Assembly: GCA_964474655.1 (NCBI GenBank)
Contig: CAYYTU010000011.1
Span: 4,886-68,885, forward strand
Length of the DNA: 64,000 nt
DNA from: CAYYTU01 sp964474655
Lineage (GTDB): Bacteria; Chloroflexota; Anaerolineae; B4-G1
Reading direction: 5' to 3'
Below the pieces are notes generated by a model, which worked only from the letters and a program-made list of their open reading frames with translations, was not told the origin of the DNA and made no database searches. Positions 40,134 to 49,519 of this stretch are shown here, piece after piece (position 1 is the stretch's first letter; each line of letters opens with the position of its first letter). The position numbers and the translations under genes were made by a program.

Positions 40134-42443
40134 ATGAAACGCACATTCTCATTGGTTCTGGCACTGGTGGCAGGCCTAGCGCTTTCACTCGTGTTGCTCT
40201 ACGCTAACCTGGGGGACTCAGATCGGACGCTGGCAGCTCCACAACCAGACCACCTCGCCCATCCTCAACCGTCCAATCTCTACGTGACCGATACGCTAGA
40301 TATCCTCGCCCAATCCGCGATCACCTGTTCCCTCACTGTCACCACCACCGACGACGGCTTCAACAATCACGATTTTTCCGACGCTGCTACCCTGGATGAT
40401 TACACGGATTTGGCGCTCGTTTTCGGAGACAAGGGAGAGAAAAAGACGCCAGAGGAAGACTACTTTAAGCTGGTCGTGAGCGAGGACCAGATCGGCCGCA
40501 CCTATCGCGTCAAGGCACAACCGGAGGGGGACAACTATAACCTTGGTATAGGCGTCTATGATTCAGACGAGGTGACCATCACCGTCGACGCCAATCAGGT
40601 CGACAACAAAAGCGCCACTGTGTCACTGGTACCAGACGAAGCCGACACCTACTACTTCAAGGTCTATCAGCTTACTGAAAACTGTACTGGAGGCACTTAC
40701 GATCTAAGCGTTAGCGTCTCCGATGCTCCCTGGGACAATTACGAGCCCAACGACAACCCCGACGAAGCCAAGTCGGTCACTTCGGCCTCCAATCTCAACT
40801 TCTATCCCTATCAGGACCGAGACGGCCCCGACGAAGACTGGTTCAAGATCTGGGCCAAGAAGGACCGCGCTTACGAGGTCCGGACGAGCAACCTGAACTG
40901 GAGCGGGGTGGACACGTACATCGAAGTTTATAAGGATCCCGAAGACGACCCCATCGCGGTGGATACCAGTGATGGCTATGAAAGCTATGCCGATTGGACC
41001 CCCAACGAGGACCACTACTATTATATCCGTGTCGAGAACAAGACCGGAGGCGACGACCCAGACTACACCTATGATCTGACCGTGGAGCAGAAGACCGAAG
41101 ACGACGAAGAAGTGGTAGGCGATCGATACGAGCCCAACAACAGCTTCGACGAGACCTCGAACAGCACTTTGCCGGTCGCTACCTCAGTAAACCTGAACAG
41201 CTTTAAGGGCAAAGCCACCTTTCACGACACCGGGGACGAAGATTGGTTCAAGTTCTGGGTCAAGGACGGCAAATGGTATCAAGTCACCACCAGCGACCTG
41301 AACGGCATCGACACGAAACTAGAGGTCCGCAACAGGGATAATGAGGTGGTCAAAAAGGACGACGACGGCGGCGGCGGATATGCCTCCCAGGCCAAATGGA
41401 AAGGCAGCTACGACGGCTACTACTACATCCGCGTCATCAACAAAGTCAACACCACTGGCAGTTACGATATGACCATTGAGGAAACCGCAGCCCCGGAATC
41501 GGAGCCCGAACCCACCGCCGCGCCGCCTAACCAGAACGCCGACCGGTGCGACAAGAACAACCTCGGCAACAGCTTCGAGGACGCCTGCATCATCGCGCGG
41601 GGCAAGGCCGAGACGTTCAACTTCATCCCGCCCTACGACGGCGTCGATAACGACTTCTTCAAGCTCTGGATCAAGCCAGGCTTCACCTATCGGTGCGCCA
41701 CCTCGGACCTGGACCCCGGTGTGGACACGAACATAATCCTCTTCAGCGGCCCCTCCTGGGACGAAGGGATCGGCGGCAACGACGACGTAAAACCAGGGGA
41801 GTATAGGAGCGCTTACACCTACACCGCCACCTACGAGGGATGGCTTTACATCCTGGTGGGCTACGGTGAACGCACTCCCAGCGACATTAACAACAGCAGT
41901 TATACACTCCGTTGCAGCATACCCGGCGATCCGGCCTCCACGCCGGCTCCAGAAGCCACCAACACCCCCCAGCCCGATAAAGACGAGCCCACGCTAACCC
42001 CCACGCCGACGGCCACCTCGGCCAGCTCGCCGGTGGCCACGCCCACCCCCAACAACGACGAATCCAGCAGCAACTCCCAAAACCTGACGGTCCGAACGTT
42101 GGCTACGCCCACGCCCGCTCCGGACGACGATGGATCCGCCTCGCGCTTCGTGCCCATCACCTTGCTGGTCTACTACGACGCCAACGACGACCATCAACCT
42201 GGTGCTGGCGAAGGCATCGCCGGCGTCTCGGCGCAAGCGTACAGCGTGACGGACAATCAGCTGCTGGCCCAAGGCTTCACGGGCGAAGACGGTCAGGTGG
42301 ATTTCACCGTTTCGGCCAAAGGGTCCATCAGGATCAGCGTGCCATTCCTGGGCTTCAACCAGCTGGTGACCGGCGAAAGCGCCAGCATCTACTTACGGAT
42401 ACCGCCGCAGTCCTCTCCAGGAGAGACAGCCAAAAATGAGTGA
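40134..42443 (+). CDS. Secreted multi-PPC-domain protein
   Basis: A 769-residue exported protein. The N-terminus MKRTFSLVLALVAGLALSLVLLYA is a signal peptide or membrane anchor. At least four PPC-type (pre-peptidase C-terminal) beta domains follow, at roughly residues 70-210, 225-335, 350-455 and 470-620. They are recognisable by repeated YEPNDNPDEA, DEDWFKIWAKKDRAYEVRTSNL and GVDTYIEVYKDP-type segments. Next is a Pro/Thr linker (TPAPEATNTPQPDKDEPTLTPTPTA region), and the C-terminus is a Cna/SdrD-like B domain (LLVYYDANDDHQPGAGEGIAGVSAQAYS). No protease domain is present. Ligand and function are unknown. GGAGG precedes the ATG, and the 3' end overlaps the next start by 8 bases. Confidence 0.82.
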   Translation: MKRTFSLVLALVAGLALSLVLLYANLGDSDRTLAAPQPDHLAHPQPSNLYVTDTLDILAQSAITCSLTVTTTDDGFNNHDFSDAATLDDYTDLALVFGDKGEKKTPEEDYFKLVVSEDQIGRTYRVKAQPEGDNYNLGIGVYDSDEVTITVDANQVDNKSATVSLVPDEADTYYFKVYQLTENCTGGTYDLSVSVSDAPWDNYEPNDNPDEAKSVTSASNLNFYPYQDRDGPDEDWFKIWAKKDRAYEVRTSNLNWSGVDTYIEVYKDPEDDPIAVDTSDGYESYADWTPNEDHYYYIRVENKTGGDDPDYTYDLTVEQKTEDDEEVVGDRYEPNNSFDETSNSTLPVATSVNLNSFKGKATFHDTGDEDWFKFWVKDGKWYQVTTSDLNGIDTKLEVRNRDNEVVKKDDDGGGGYASQAKWKGSYDGYYYIRVINKVNTTGSYDMTIEETAAPESEPEPTAAPPNQNADRCDKNNLGNSFEDACIIARGKAETFNFIPPYDGVDNDFFKLWIKPGFTYRCATSDLDPGVDTNIILFSGPSWDEGIGGNDDVKPGEYRSAYTYTATYEGWLYILVGYGERTPSDINNSSYTLRCSIPGDPASTPAPEATNTPQPDKDEPTLTPTPTATSASSPVATPTPNNDESSSNSQNLTVRTLATPTPAPDDDGSASRFVPITLLVYYDANDDHQPGAGEGIAGVSAQAYSVTDNQLLAQGFTGEDGQVDFTVSAKGSIRISVPFLGFNQLVTGESASIYLRIPPQSSPGETAKNE

Positions 42444-43836
42444 CTCCTCGGAAGCGCTTAAGCGGAAAAGCGATAGCGCTCCCTCATCTCCTCCGCCTCC
42501 CCGGCGCCAGATTGCAGCCGTGGCCATCGTGGGGGTCGGGTTGATCTTAATGGTCTCCCTGGGCTTGTTTATCTTCCTGGGACTGCGCAACTTGCTCAGG
42601 GAAGGAGAACCCAGCCCAACCCCGACAGAGATGGTCGTGTCGGAGCCAACCGTCTCCGGCTCCCCGCTGCCCTCCCCCAGCTGCGAAACGATCATCAGCA
42701 GCGGTGACGTCGAGGTAGCAGTGCCGCTGCCCACCACCGTCACCGTGGGAAGCCAAGCCTTTCCCGTCGCGCCGACGGGCGCTTCTGAAGAAGGATGGCG
42801 CTATCCGCCGGACCAAACGGAAGTAACGGCCTGGGCATGCGGCACAGTGATCAATTATGTCTTGACGCTGGAACCGACGGCGGAAAATCGGACACAGTTG
42901 AACAACTTACGATCTGGAGATGAGATCAAACTCCGGCTTTCCAATGGGGTGGGGCTTTCCTTCCGATTTGCCGAGCGAGAGGAGATGCCATCCGACGATC
43001 CAGGCGTCTTCAGCCAACAACGCCCCCGCCTGACGCTGATCGTTGAACAGGAATCCGGCACCTGGCTGGTCGCCACCGCGGACTATGCCAGCGAGGAGGA
43101 AGCGATCGAAGCGCCGGCCGGCGATATCGCTCAAATGGGACAACCGGTAGAGGTAGGCGATGCCCAGGTAACGGTCGTCAAAGGCTATACCAGCCAGGAA
43201 GGAGCCGCATCGGCCGAGAATTCTATGTACTACCTGGTCGAGTTCTCGGTCAAGAATACCGGAGACAGCCCGCTTGTCGCCGACGCCTTCTCAGCCCAGC
43301 TGGAGGATAATATCGGCAATGTCTATCTCGTCTCGCCAACGGCCAGCGAGGCAGGAGAGAACGGCTCACTCAAAGGAGATATCGCGCCTGGGGCCAGTGC
43401 CCAGGGCACAGCCGGCTACCTGGTGCCAGACCCACTCGTGGGCCCGCTGACTTGGACCTTTAACCCGCGTCCGACCCGTGACGTGAAGGCCAAGGTCCGC
43501 ATCCCCTATGAATCCGAAGGGGAGACCGGAAACACCACCGGAACCGGCGTGCTGAACGCCACCATCACCGACGCATTCCTGAACAACGCCGGCGATATGC
43601 TCATCATCGAGGGCGAGCTCCACAACAGCGGAGAGGCTCCCCTCACAGTGGACGTAGATGAAATAAGCCTCACCTCCAGCGCTGGCCTGAGCGCCCTGGT
43701 CAGCGCCGCCCCTCAGCTGCCCTGGACGATCCAGCCCGATCAGTCGCAAATCATTGAGCTCCAGTACGAGAAACCAGACGCCTCGACCGCGTTGCTGGAG
43801 CTACGCGGGTTCTCCTTCGAAATCGACGGGCTTTAG
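42436..43836 (+). CDS. Membrane-anchored extracytoplasmic protein with DUF4352-like domains
   Basis: A 466-residue protein with a cytoplasmic N-terminus, one transmembrane helix (about 25-50), a Pro/Thr/Ser linker and an exported remainder. Residues ~215-335 have the pattern of DUF4352/TRF2-like Ig domains (VEVGDAQVTVVKGYTSQEGAASAENSMYYLVEFSVKNTGDSPLVADAFSAQLEDNIGNVY), and a second such domain occupies ~355-466 (IIEGELHNSGEAPLTVDVDEISLTS). Function is unknown. Its ATG overlaps the end of the PPC protein gene, so the two are translated together and probably act together at the cell surface. It overlaps the ribF stop convergently by 4 bases. Confidence 0.75.
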   Translation: MSDSSEALKRKSDSAPSSPPPPRRQIAAVAIVGVGLILMVSLGLFIFLGLRNLLREGEPSPTPTEMVVSEPTVSGSPLPSPSCETIISSGDVEVAVPLPTTVTVGSQAFPVAPTGASEEGWRYPPDQTEVTAWACGTVINYVLTLEPTAENRTQLNNLRSGDEIKLRLSNGVGLSFRFAEREEMPSDDPGVFSQQRPRLTLIVEQESGTWLVATADYASEEEAIEAPAGDIAQMGQPVEVGDAQVTVVKGYTSQEGAASAENSMYYLVEFSVKNTGDSPLVADAFSAQLEDNIGNVYLVSPTASEAGENGSLKGDIAPGASAQGTAGYLVPDPLVGPLTWTFNPRPTRDVKAKVRIPYESEGETGNTTGTGVLNATITDAFLNNAGDMLIIEGELHNSGEAPLTVDVDEISLTSSAGLSALVSAAPQLPWTIQPDQSQIIELQYEKPDASTALLELRGFSFEIDGL

Positions 43837-44750
43837 GTCATCAAATCTCGCACCCGGGCGATATCCCTCTCCATCTGATCCACCAGCGCGTTTAAGGTGG
43901 GATAAACCTGCTCCCCACGCAACCGGGCCACGAAATCCAGCGCCATCTCCCGACCATAGAGCGAGCCATCAAACCCCAACAGATGCGCCTCGACGACCAG
44001 TGATTCGCCCGCAAAGGTGGGACGAACGCCAACGTTGACCGCCGCCGGATGGGTCCCCCGGCGTTCGACGTGCGCTTCGCAGGCGTAGACTCCTCGGGCA
44101 GGAATTAGTCTGTTGGGCGGAAGGTAGAGATTAGCCGTCGGCACGCCAATGCTCTTGCCCACGCCGCGACCGTGGATCACGGTGCCGGTCAAGCGATAGG
44201 GACGACCCAGGCAGCCGGTAGCCTCGTCGAGATCACCAGCCTTTAACGCTGCGCGGATCCGGCTACTGCTGATCTCCTCCCCCCGCCACATCAAAGGCTC
44301 CACAATGTGAACGGTAAACCCGTGCTCGCGCCCCAAATGACGAAGGGTGGCGATATTCCCCTCGCGCTGATGACCAAGCGTAAAATCTGGTCCTACCCAC
44401 AGCTCGATCAGATGGAGGCGCTCAACCATTTGCCGGACAAACGCCTCGGCGGAGAGACCGGCGAGATCGGGCGTGAAGGGCACCACGACCAGCAAGTCCA
44501 GATCCAGAGACGCCAATACCTCCGCCCGCTCCTCTGGGGTCGTCAGCAGCTCACAGGGCTCATCGCTGAGCACCTGCGTCGGGTGGGGATCAAAGGTGAT
44601 GACCACTGAGGCGTGGTTCTGCCCGTACGCTGATTCAATTGTATTGTTGATCAGGCGGCGATGACCGCGATGAACGCCATCAAAGACGCCGATGGTCACA
44701 CACGAGCGCCGATCAATTGTAACGCGATCCAAGCCTTCGATAACTCGCAC
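43833..44750 (-). CDS. ribF: Bifunctional riboflavin kinase/FAD synthetase
   Basis: A 305-residue RibF that makes FMN and then FAD. The N-terminal adenylyltransferase half has VTIGVFDGVHRGHRRLI, ITFDPHPTQVL, VGPDFTLGHQREGN and the ISSSRIRAAL motif. The C-terminal flavokinase half has GRGVGKSIGVPTANLYLP and AVNVGVRPTF. The start chosen is the GTG at 44750, because AAGGA lies 7 bases upstream; a TTG at 44780 is the alternative. It is separated from truB by 178 bases without an obvious gene. Confidence 0.93.
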   Translation of the reverse strand: MRVIEGLDRVTIDRRSCVTIGVFDGVHRGHRRLINNTIESAYGQNHASVVITFDPHPTQVLSDEPCELLTTPEERAEVLASLDLDLLVVVPFTPDLAGLSAEAFVRQMVERLHLIELWVGPDFTLGHQREGNIATLRHLGREHGFTVHIVEPLMWRGEEISSSRIRAALKAGDLDEATGCLGRPYRLTGTVIHGRGVGKSIGVPTANLYLPPNRLIPARGVYACEAHVERRGTHPAAVNVGVRPTFAGESLVVEAHLLGFDGSLYGREMALDFVARLRGEQVYPTLNALVDQMERDIARVRDLMT

Positions 44751-44928
44751 TGCAGGATCCTTCGCTAAGTAAGCCCACAAAAGTTACTTGTGATTGATAA
44801 CCCTCCCAAAATCTGAAAAACAGTCACCGGCGAGTTAAAAACACGTCGAACAACTCAATTTTGGACGAAAACTAACCGTCGTAGCTTTCGGGAAGGTAAA
44901 CCCAGTAAAGGCACTTATTTGACTTCAC

Positions 44929-45867
44929 TTAGCTTTCCGAATGGTCAATACAGTCCAACCGTTGAGGGAACAAAACCTTGCGCGGGCGCCAGCTATCAGC
45001 CTGAGGGTCATAGGAAGCGAGCGCCACGAAAGTCTCCCCCGGCCCGTAGGCACGTACTATCTCCGCCTCCTGAGGATCGGGGCCATTCGGCACATCGTCG
45101 ACGGCGATCATCTGACCGGAGCAGAGCCGAACGGCTTGCTCCCCGGTCACGTATATAGCTGGGAAGCGGTCGGCGAGGGCCTGGTCCACCGCGAGGAGCA
45201 GGCGAGGCCACCGTCCCTCCGCCACCACCTGGGCCAGCGCGGCCAGGGTGATACTATCCTCCAAACGAAAGGGGCCGCTCGCCAGCCGGGAGAGGGTAAT
45301 CACGTGAGCGCCACAGCCCAGGCGTTGGCCCAGATCGTGGGCCAAAACACGCACGTAGGTGCCCGGCGAACACGTCATCTCCAGTCTACACGTCGGCGGG
45401 GTCCAGCCGGTCAGCTCCAGGCGGTAGATCTCCACCGGTCGCGGGTCCCGCTCCACCTCGATGCCGCGCCGAGCCAGGCGATAGAGGGGTTTCCCGTGAT
45501 GCTTGACGGCTGAATACATCGGGGGCAGCTGCGTGATTTGCCCCCGGAAGTGGTTCAACGCATCTTCAACCTGAGCGCGATCCACGTCGACGGAGGCCTG
45601 GGTCACAACCTCCCCTTCGGCATCGTAGGTGGTGGTGGTGACGCCCAAACGCACCCGCGCAGTATAGACCTTCTTCTCGTCCATCAGGTACTGGCTCACG
45701 CGAGTGGCAGGACGTCCGACGCAAATCACCAGCACGCCGGTCGCCAGAGGATCCAACGTGCCAGCGTGACCCACGCGGCGAACGCCGGTCAGAGAGCGCA
45801 CGCGCTCCACAACACCATGAGAGGAAAGCCCCCGCGGCTTGTTGAGGTTGAGAATTCCGCTAGGCAT
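44929..45867 (-). CDS. truB: tRNA pseudouridine(55) synthase TruB
   Basis: A 312-residue TruB that makes pseudouridine 55 in the T-arm of tRNAs. Motifs: GILNLNKPRGLSSHGVVERVR, the catalytic GHAGTLDPLATGVLVICVGRATR-type segment with the Asp, YTARVRLGVTTTTYDAEGEV, QLPPMYSAVKHHGKPLYRLAR and CSPGTYVRVLAHDLGQRLGCGAHVITLSRL. The C-terminal part is a PUA-like domain. The ATG at 45867 overlaps the nrnA stop by 8 bases. The open frame continues far upstream inside nrnA but is not homologous. Confidence 0.95.
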   Translation of the reverse strand: MPSGILNLNKPRGLSSHGVVERVRSLTGVRRVGHAGTLDPLATGVLVICVGRPATRVSQYLMDEKKVYTARVRLGVTTTTYDAEGEVVTQASVDVDRAQVEDALNHFRGQITQLPPMYSAVKHHGKPLYRLARRGIEVERDPRPVEIYRLELTGWTPPTCRLEMTCSPGTYVRVLAHDLGQRLGCGAHVITLSRLASGPFRLEDSITLAALAQVVAEGRWPRLLLAVDQALADRFPAIYVTGEQAVRLCSGQMIAVDDVPNGPDPQEAEIVRAYGPGETFVALASYDPQADSWRPRKVLFPQRLDCIDHSES

Positions 45868-46879
45868 AGTTCCGACGCTGGCGATCCAGACTGACGCGAA
45901 GCGCGGACAGGAGATGCCTCTCGGCTTCCTCCAGTGGGCCGAGAAGGCGACAGCCAGCAGCCAGAGCGTGTCCACCGCCACCGAACGCGAGCGCCACCTC
46001 CGTGACGTCGAAACCTGGTTCGGCCCGCATACTGACATCGACGTCGCCATCGTCCCGCTCGGCAAAGACGACGGAAACGTCAGCGCCGTCGGCACTGAGG
46101 AGGAAATTGGTCAGCCCTGCGTTACTGTTGCCTCGATAGCCGGCCTCACGCCGCTCCGCCAGCATGATACTGGTCCAGATCACCCCATCAGCGATGTGTA
46201 CGTGCCTCAGCGCAGCCGCCCACAAGCGGATTGCAGCAGTGGGGCGACGGTCGAGAACCCGCCGGCTGATGTCCGGCAGCGAAGCCCCGGCTTCCATCAA
46301 CCGCGTCGCAGCTCCCATCACCTGGGAGGTGACGTTATTGGTGCGGAAGCCCCGCGTATCGGTCACGATACCAACCAGCAGCGCCGTGGCAATCTCGGCG
46401 TCCAGCGAGACACCCATATGCTCCAACAACCGCAACACGACCTCGGCGGTGGAGGATGCTTCTGGATCCACGAGGTCGACGTCCCCGAAGCCCTCATTGG
46501 TGATATGATGGTCGATGTTGATCAAGGGGCGGTCCTCGACGTTGAGAAGGTTCGCGAATTCGCCCAGCCGATCGGGAGCAGAGCAATCGAGCGTGATTAC
46601 CAGATCGCAACGGGTCTCTACGTGATGGACGACGTGCTCAACGGCGGGAATAAAACCGAAGTGAGAGGGGATGGCACTCGAACAAGCTGCTACAACGTCC
46701 AGCCTCATCTGCCGCATGGCCAAAAACAGGCCGATCATACTGCCGATAGCGTCTCCGTCGGGATCGACGTGACAGACCAACAGTGGATGATGCGACGAAC
46801 GAATGAGTCGGCTAACGCGTTTCAGAGTCTTCTTCTTTCTCTGCTGTTTCTTCGTCTTCTTCACCAAGCCCCAAGTCAT
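45860..46879 (-). CDS. nrnA: DHH/DHHA1 phosphoesterase NrnA (oligoribonuclease/pAp phosphatase)
   Basis: A protein of about 339 residues from the NrnA branch of the DHH family, which degrades nanoRNAs and pAp. Motifs: CHVDPDGDAIGSMIGLFLAM, LVITLDCSAPDRLG, the DHH signature INIDHHITNEGFG, and the DHHA1 motif FGGGGHALAAGCRL. The start is uncertain: ATG 46879 gives a 68-base overlap with rbfA and a lysine-rich N-terminal extension not found in typical NrnA proteins, and no ribosome site is visible. A non-ATG start near 46810 would fit the family better. Confidence 0.88.
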   Translation of the reverse strand: MTWGLVKKTKKQQRKKKTLKRVSRLIRSSHHPLLVCHVDPDGDAIGSMIGLFLAMRQMRLDVVAACSSAIPSHFGFIPAVEHVVHHVETRCDLVITLDCSAPDRLGEFANLLNVEDRPLINIDHHITNEGFGDVDLVDPEASSTAEVVLRLLEHMGVSLDAEIATALLVGIVTDTRGFRTNNVTSQVMGAATRLMEAGASLPDISRRVLDRRPTAAIRLWAAALRHVHIADGVIWTSIMLAERREAGYRGNSNAGLTNFLLSADGADVSVVFAERDDGDVDVSMRAEPGFDVTEVALAFGGGGHALAAGCRLLGPLEEAERHLLSALRVSLDRQRRNYA

Positions 46880-47204
46880 CAAGGATATTGGCGATGCGCT
46901 CGCCGCGCTTCAGGGAAGGGTCATAATGAAAGAGCAGCTCAGGGGTGTTTCGCAAATCCAGGCGGCTGCCCAGCTCGCGCCGCAGCCATCCGGCGGCGCT
47001 CTTAAGGCCTGCCTCGGCCTCCGCTCGTTCTTCTTCGCCGCCCAGCACGCTGAAATGAACATCGGCCCGCGAAGCATCCCCTGTCACTTGTACGTCGGTG
47101 ATCGTGACCATCTCCACCCGCGGATCCTTGACTTTACGCTCCAACAGGCTGGTCACATGGAACTGGATCAATTCAGAAATTCGCTGGCGATATTTTCTAC
47201 CCAT
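46812..47204 (-). CDS. rbfA: 30S ribosome-binding factor RbfA
   Basis: A 130-residue KH-like protein needed for maturation of 16S rRNA and cold adaptation. Motifs: RISELIQFHVTSLLERKVKDPRVEMVTITDVQVTGDASRADVHFSVLG and LRNTPELLFHYDPSLKRGERI (family regions in order). It has a strongly acidic C-terminal tail (EEDEETAEKEEDSE) of about 20 residues. The ATG has GGGGTGAT upstream and lies 34 bases after infB. Confidence 0.93.
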   Translation of the reverse strand: MGRKYRQRISELIQFHVTSLLERKVKDPRVEMVTITDVQVTGDASRADVHFSVLGGEEERAEAEAGLKSAAGWLRRELGSRLDLRNTPELLFHYDPSLKRGERIANILDDLGLGEEDEETAEKEEDSETR

Positions 47205-47238
47205 AGTAATTTATCACCCCATGCTGGTCTGTTACCAT

Positions 47239-49044
47239 CTACACCGGCTTCTGCTCTTGTCTAACGTAGAACTGAATGGTATCACCAACTTCGAAGGCCT
47301 CAAAGCCGCCCACGCCCACGCCGCACTCAAATCCTTTCCGCACCTCGCGCACGTCCTGCTCATACCGTTTGAGTGAGGTGACAGGGCCGTCGTGAAGTTC
47401 ATGACCATCCCGAATGACGCGAGCTCGCGCATTGCGCCGCGCCTCGCCCTCCTGGATGTAGCAGCCGGCTATCGTCCCCACATCGGAGATGTGGAAGGTG
47501 GCACGCACCTCGGCCTCGCCGATCGTCACGTCAGCGTATGTGGGCTCCAGCAAGCCCTTAAGCGCCTTATCGACGTCCTCAATCAGCTTATAGATGATGT
47601 CATAGGTGCGAATGTCGACCCCCTCGCTTTCCGCCAGACGGCGCGCGGCCGGGTCAGGAGAGACCTGGAAGCCAATGATAATGGCCTCCGAGGCGATAGC
47701 CAGATTGACGTCCGATTTGCCGATCGTGCCGGCGGCGGCGTGCAGGATGTTGACCTTCAGCTCCTCGTCGCCCAAGTTCTCCAACGAGTTGAGGATCGGC
47801 TCAATCGAGCCCTGCACATCGGTCTTGAGGATCAAGTTGAGCTCCTTGGCCTTACCAGCCTGGATGCGGCTGGCGAACTCGGCCAGCGTGAAGGCCTCCG
47901 AGGGAGTTGCTCTCCTGACCTGACGTTCCTCTTCGCGTTCCTCGACAATCTCCCTGGCAGTGGAGATATCGGGCACTACCTCAAAGACCTCCCCGGCAGC
48001 GGGCACGTCAGAAAGCCCAAGCAGCAGAACCGGCATCGAGGGCAGTGCTTCCTCGACAGGATTCCCGTCCTCGTCGATCATCTGGCGCACGCGCCCGTAG
48101 GCTAAGCCGGCAACGATATTATCCCCCACGTGCAAAGTTCCGTTCTGGACCAGGACCGTGGCGGTCGAACCACGCGCACAATCCAGGCAGCCCTCCAACA
48201 CGGTTCCCATCGCCGGGGAGTTCGGGTTGGCCTTAATCTCCACTGTCTCCGCCACGAGAAGGATTCCATCCAGCAGATCCTCCAATCCCTTCTTCTGCTT
48301 GGCCGAGACCGGGATGCACAACGTGTCTCCCCCCCAATCGTCGGGGATGAGATCGTGCTCGGAAAGCTGCTGCTTGGCCTTCTCCGGTTGAGCGGTACGG
48401 AGGTCCATCTTATTCAGGGCTACCACAATGGGCACCTGGGCCGCGCGGGCGTGGTTAATGGCCTCGACGGTCTGCGGCATGACGCCATCATCGGCGGCCA
48501 CCACCAGCACGGCGATGTCGGTGGTATGCGCGCCACGAGCCCGCATAGCGGTGAAAGCTTCGTGTCCTGGGGTGTCGATGAACGTGATCGTCTGCCCTTC
48601 ATGCTCGACTTGGTAAGCGCCAATGTGCTGAGTGATGCCCCCGGCCTCTGAGGCCTGAACTTCGGTGCGGCGAATGGCATCAAGCAGCGAGGTCTTGCCG
48701 TGGTCAACATGTCCCAGGGTGGTGACGACCGGTGGACGTGGCACCAGATTGGCGGGGTCTTCGTCGGCGTAAAAACGCTCCCAGAGCGGCGTTGGCCCTT
48801 CTTCTACCTCTTCCTCGGGCGCAGATACGGATTCCTGGCGCGCCTCGAACCCCATCTCCTCAGCCACGATGGCGGCAGTCTCGTAGTCGATCTCTTGATT
48901 GATGTTGGCCATCACGCCTGCGCCCATCAGCTCCTTGATAACGTCAATGGGGCTGACGCCCATTAAATCGGCCAACTGACGCACAGTCAGGAATTTTGGA
49001 ATCTCGACAATGCGTTCTTCTTGTACTTTTGCCTTCTCACTCAT
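47239..49044 (-). CDS. infB: Translation initiation factor IF-2
   Basis: A 601-residue IF-2, on the short side because the variable N-terminal region is reduced to one IF2_N module (PKFLTVRQLADLMGVSPIDVIKELMGAGVMANINQEIDYETA). The GTPase domain has GHVDHGKTSLLDAIR, DTPGHEAFTAMRARGA and NKMD. Domains II, III and the fMet-tRNA-binding C2 domain follow (TIAGCYIQEGEARRNARARVIRDG). The start is the ATG at 49044 with GAGGGTGGAG upstream; GTG 24 bases earlier overlaps that site. A block of palindromic sequence lies between it and rnpM. Confidence 0.96.
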   Translation of the reverse strand: MSEKAKVQEERIVEIPKFLTVRQLADLMGVSPIDVIKELMGAGVMANINQEIDYETAAIVAEEMGFEARQESVSAPEEEVEEGPTPLWERFYADEDPANLVPRPPVVTTLGHVDHGKTSLLDAIRRTEVQASEAGGITQHIGAYQVEHEGQTITFIDTPGHEAFTAMRARGAHTTDIAVLVVAADDGVMPQTVEAINHARAAQVPIVVALNKMDLRTAQPEKAKQQLSEHDLIPDDWGGDTLCIPVSAKQKKGLEDLLDGILLVAETVEIKANPNSPAMGTVLEGCLDCARGSTATVLVQNGTLHVGDNIVAGLAYGRVRQMIDEDGNPVEEALPSMPVLLLGLSDVPAAGEVFEVVPDISTAREIVEEREEERQVRRATPSEAFTLAEFASRIQAGKAKELNLILKTDVQGSIEPILNSLENLGDEELKVNILHAAAGTIGKSDVNLAIASEAIIIGFQVSPDPAARRLAESEGVDIRTYDIIYKLIEDVDKALKGLLEPTYADVTIGEAEVRATFHISDVGTIAGCYIQEGEARRNARARVIRDGHELHDGPVTSLKRYEQDVREVRKGFECGVGVGGFEAFEVGDTIQFYVRQEQKPV

Positions 49045-49155
49045 CTCCACCCTCTCTTTGTCACTCACTACACTCGTTGTTCAACTCACCTGGGGCATAC
49101 TGATCCGAACATATGGACCTAAACAGACTCGGGCCCCCCGAGGTGTTAAAAACTC

Positions 49156-49317
49156 GTAACCGTTCAGATGGTTATGCTTTTTTCACCGCGGAGGGCGCAG
49201 AGATCGCTGAGACAGGCTTTTTTCAAAATTTTGACCAGCTTGACAAAGCTTTTCCTTCAGTTTCTCTGCGCTCTCTGCGTCCTCGGCGGTTATATCGACC
49301 GCTACCTGAACGGTTAC
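49156..49317. repeat. Nested palindromic element 1 (MITE/REP-like)
   Basis: A perfect 12-base outer inverted repeat GTAACCGTTCAG (49156-49167) and CTGAACGGTTAC (49306-49317) encloses a 28-base inner inverted repeat (49185-49212 with 49263-49290) that matches at 24 of 28 positions. The inner arms belong to the GCAGAGA/CCGCGGAGG type of palindromes seen scattered in many bacterial genomes. Confidence 0.85.
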
Positions 49318-49470
49318 AAAAACTTTAAGCTCTTTGGGATTTCGCGTGGTCGATAGTTTGAGATTGCTCAGCGGGGGTGTCTCATCCCCGTACCTGGGGC
49401 CGAATTAATCCTGAAGCCAAGGTTACAAACCCGCCCTGAGCACCACGCAAAGTCCCAGAGAACAAACTTT
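49318..49470. repeat. Nested palindromic element 2
   Basis: Imperfect inverted arms run AAACTTTAAGCTCTTTGGG onward (49319-49350) and the complement (49442-49470), both ending GCGTGGT/ACCACGC. A second inner pair, GCTCAG...CTGAGC (about 49366-49371 and 49436-49441), is nested inside. It directly adjoins element 1. Confidence 0.7.
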
Positions 49471-49519
49471 AGAAGATTGTGTACGGATCAGTAAAACAAT
49501 CCAGCAGACTGCCGATCAG

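Larger units (their letters stand above)
49045..49519. other. 475-base gap between rnpM and infB
   Basis: No gene is visible. The gap is occupied mostly by two adjacent palindromic elements (49156-49317 and 49318-49470). Near infB it also has CTCGGG-GGG-CCCGAG, a small hairpin at about 49128-49142. Short open frames across this stretch are by-products of the palindromes. Confidence 0.7.

Noticed and set aside
44751..44928. Possible RNA gene in the ribF-truB gap
   Set aside because: No cloverleaf, riboswitch-like core or strong hairpin could be made out. The 178 bases hold nothing I can support.
49113..49356. Two 60-70 codon open frames on the plus strand
   Set aside because: They run through the palindromic repeats, lack ribosome sites and have no protein-like composition.
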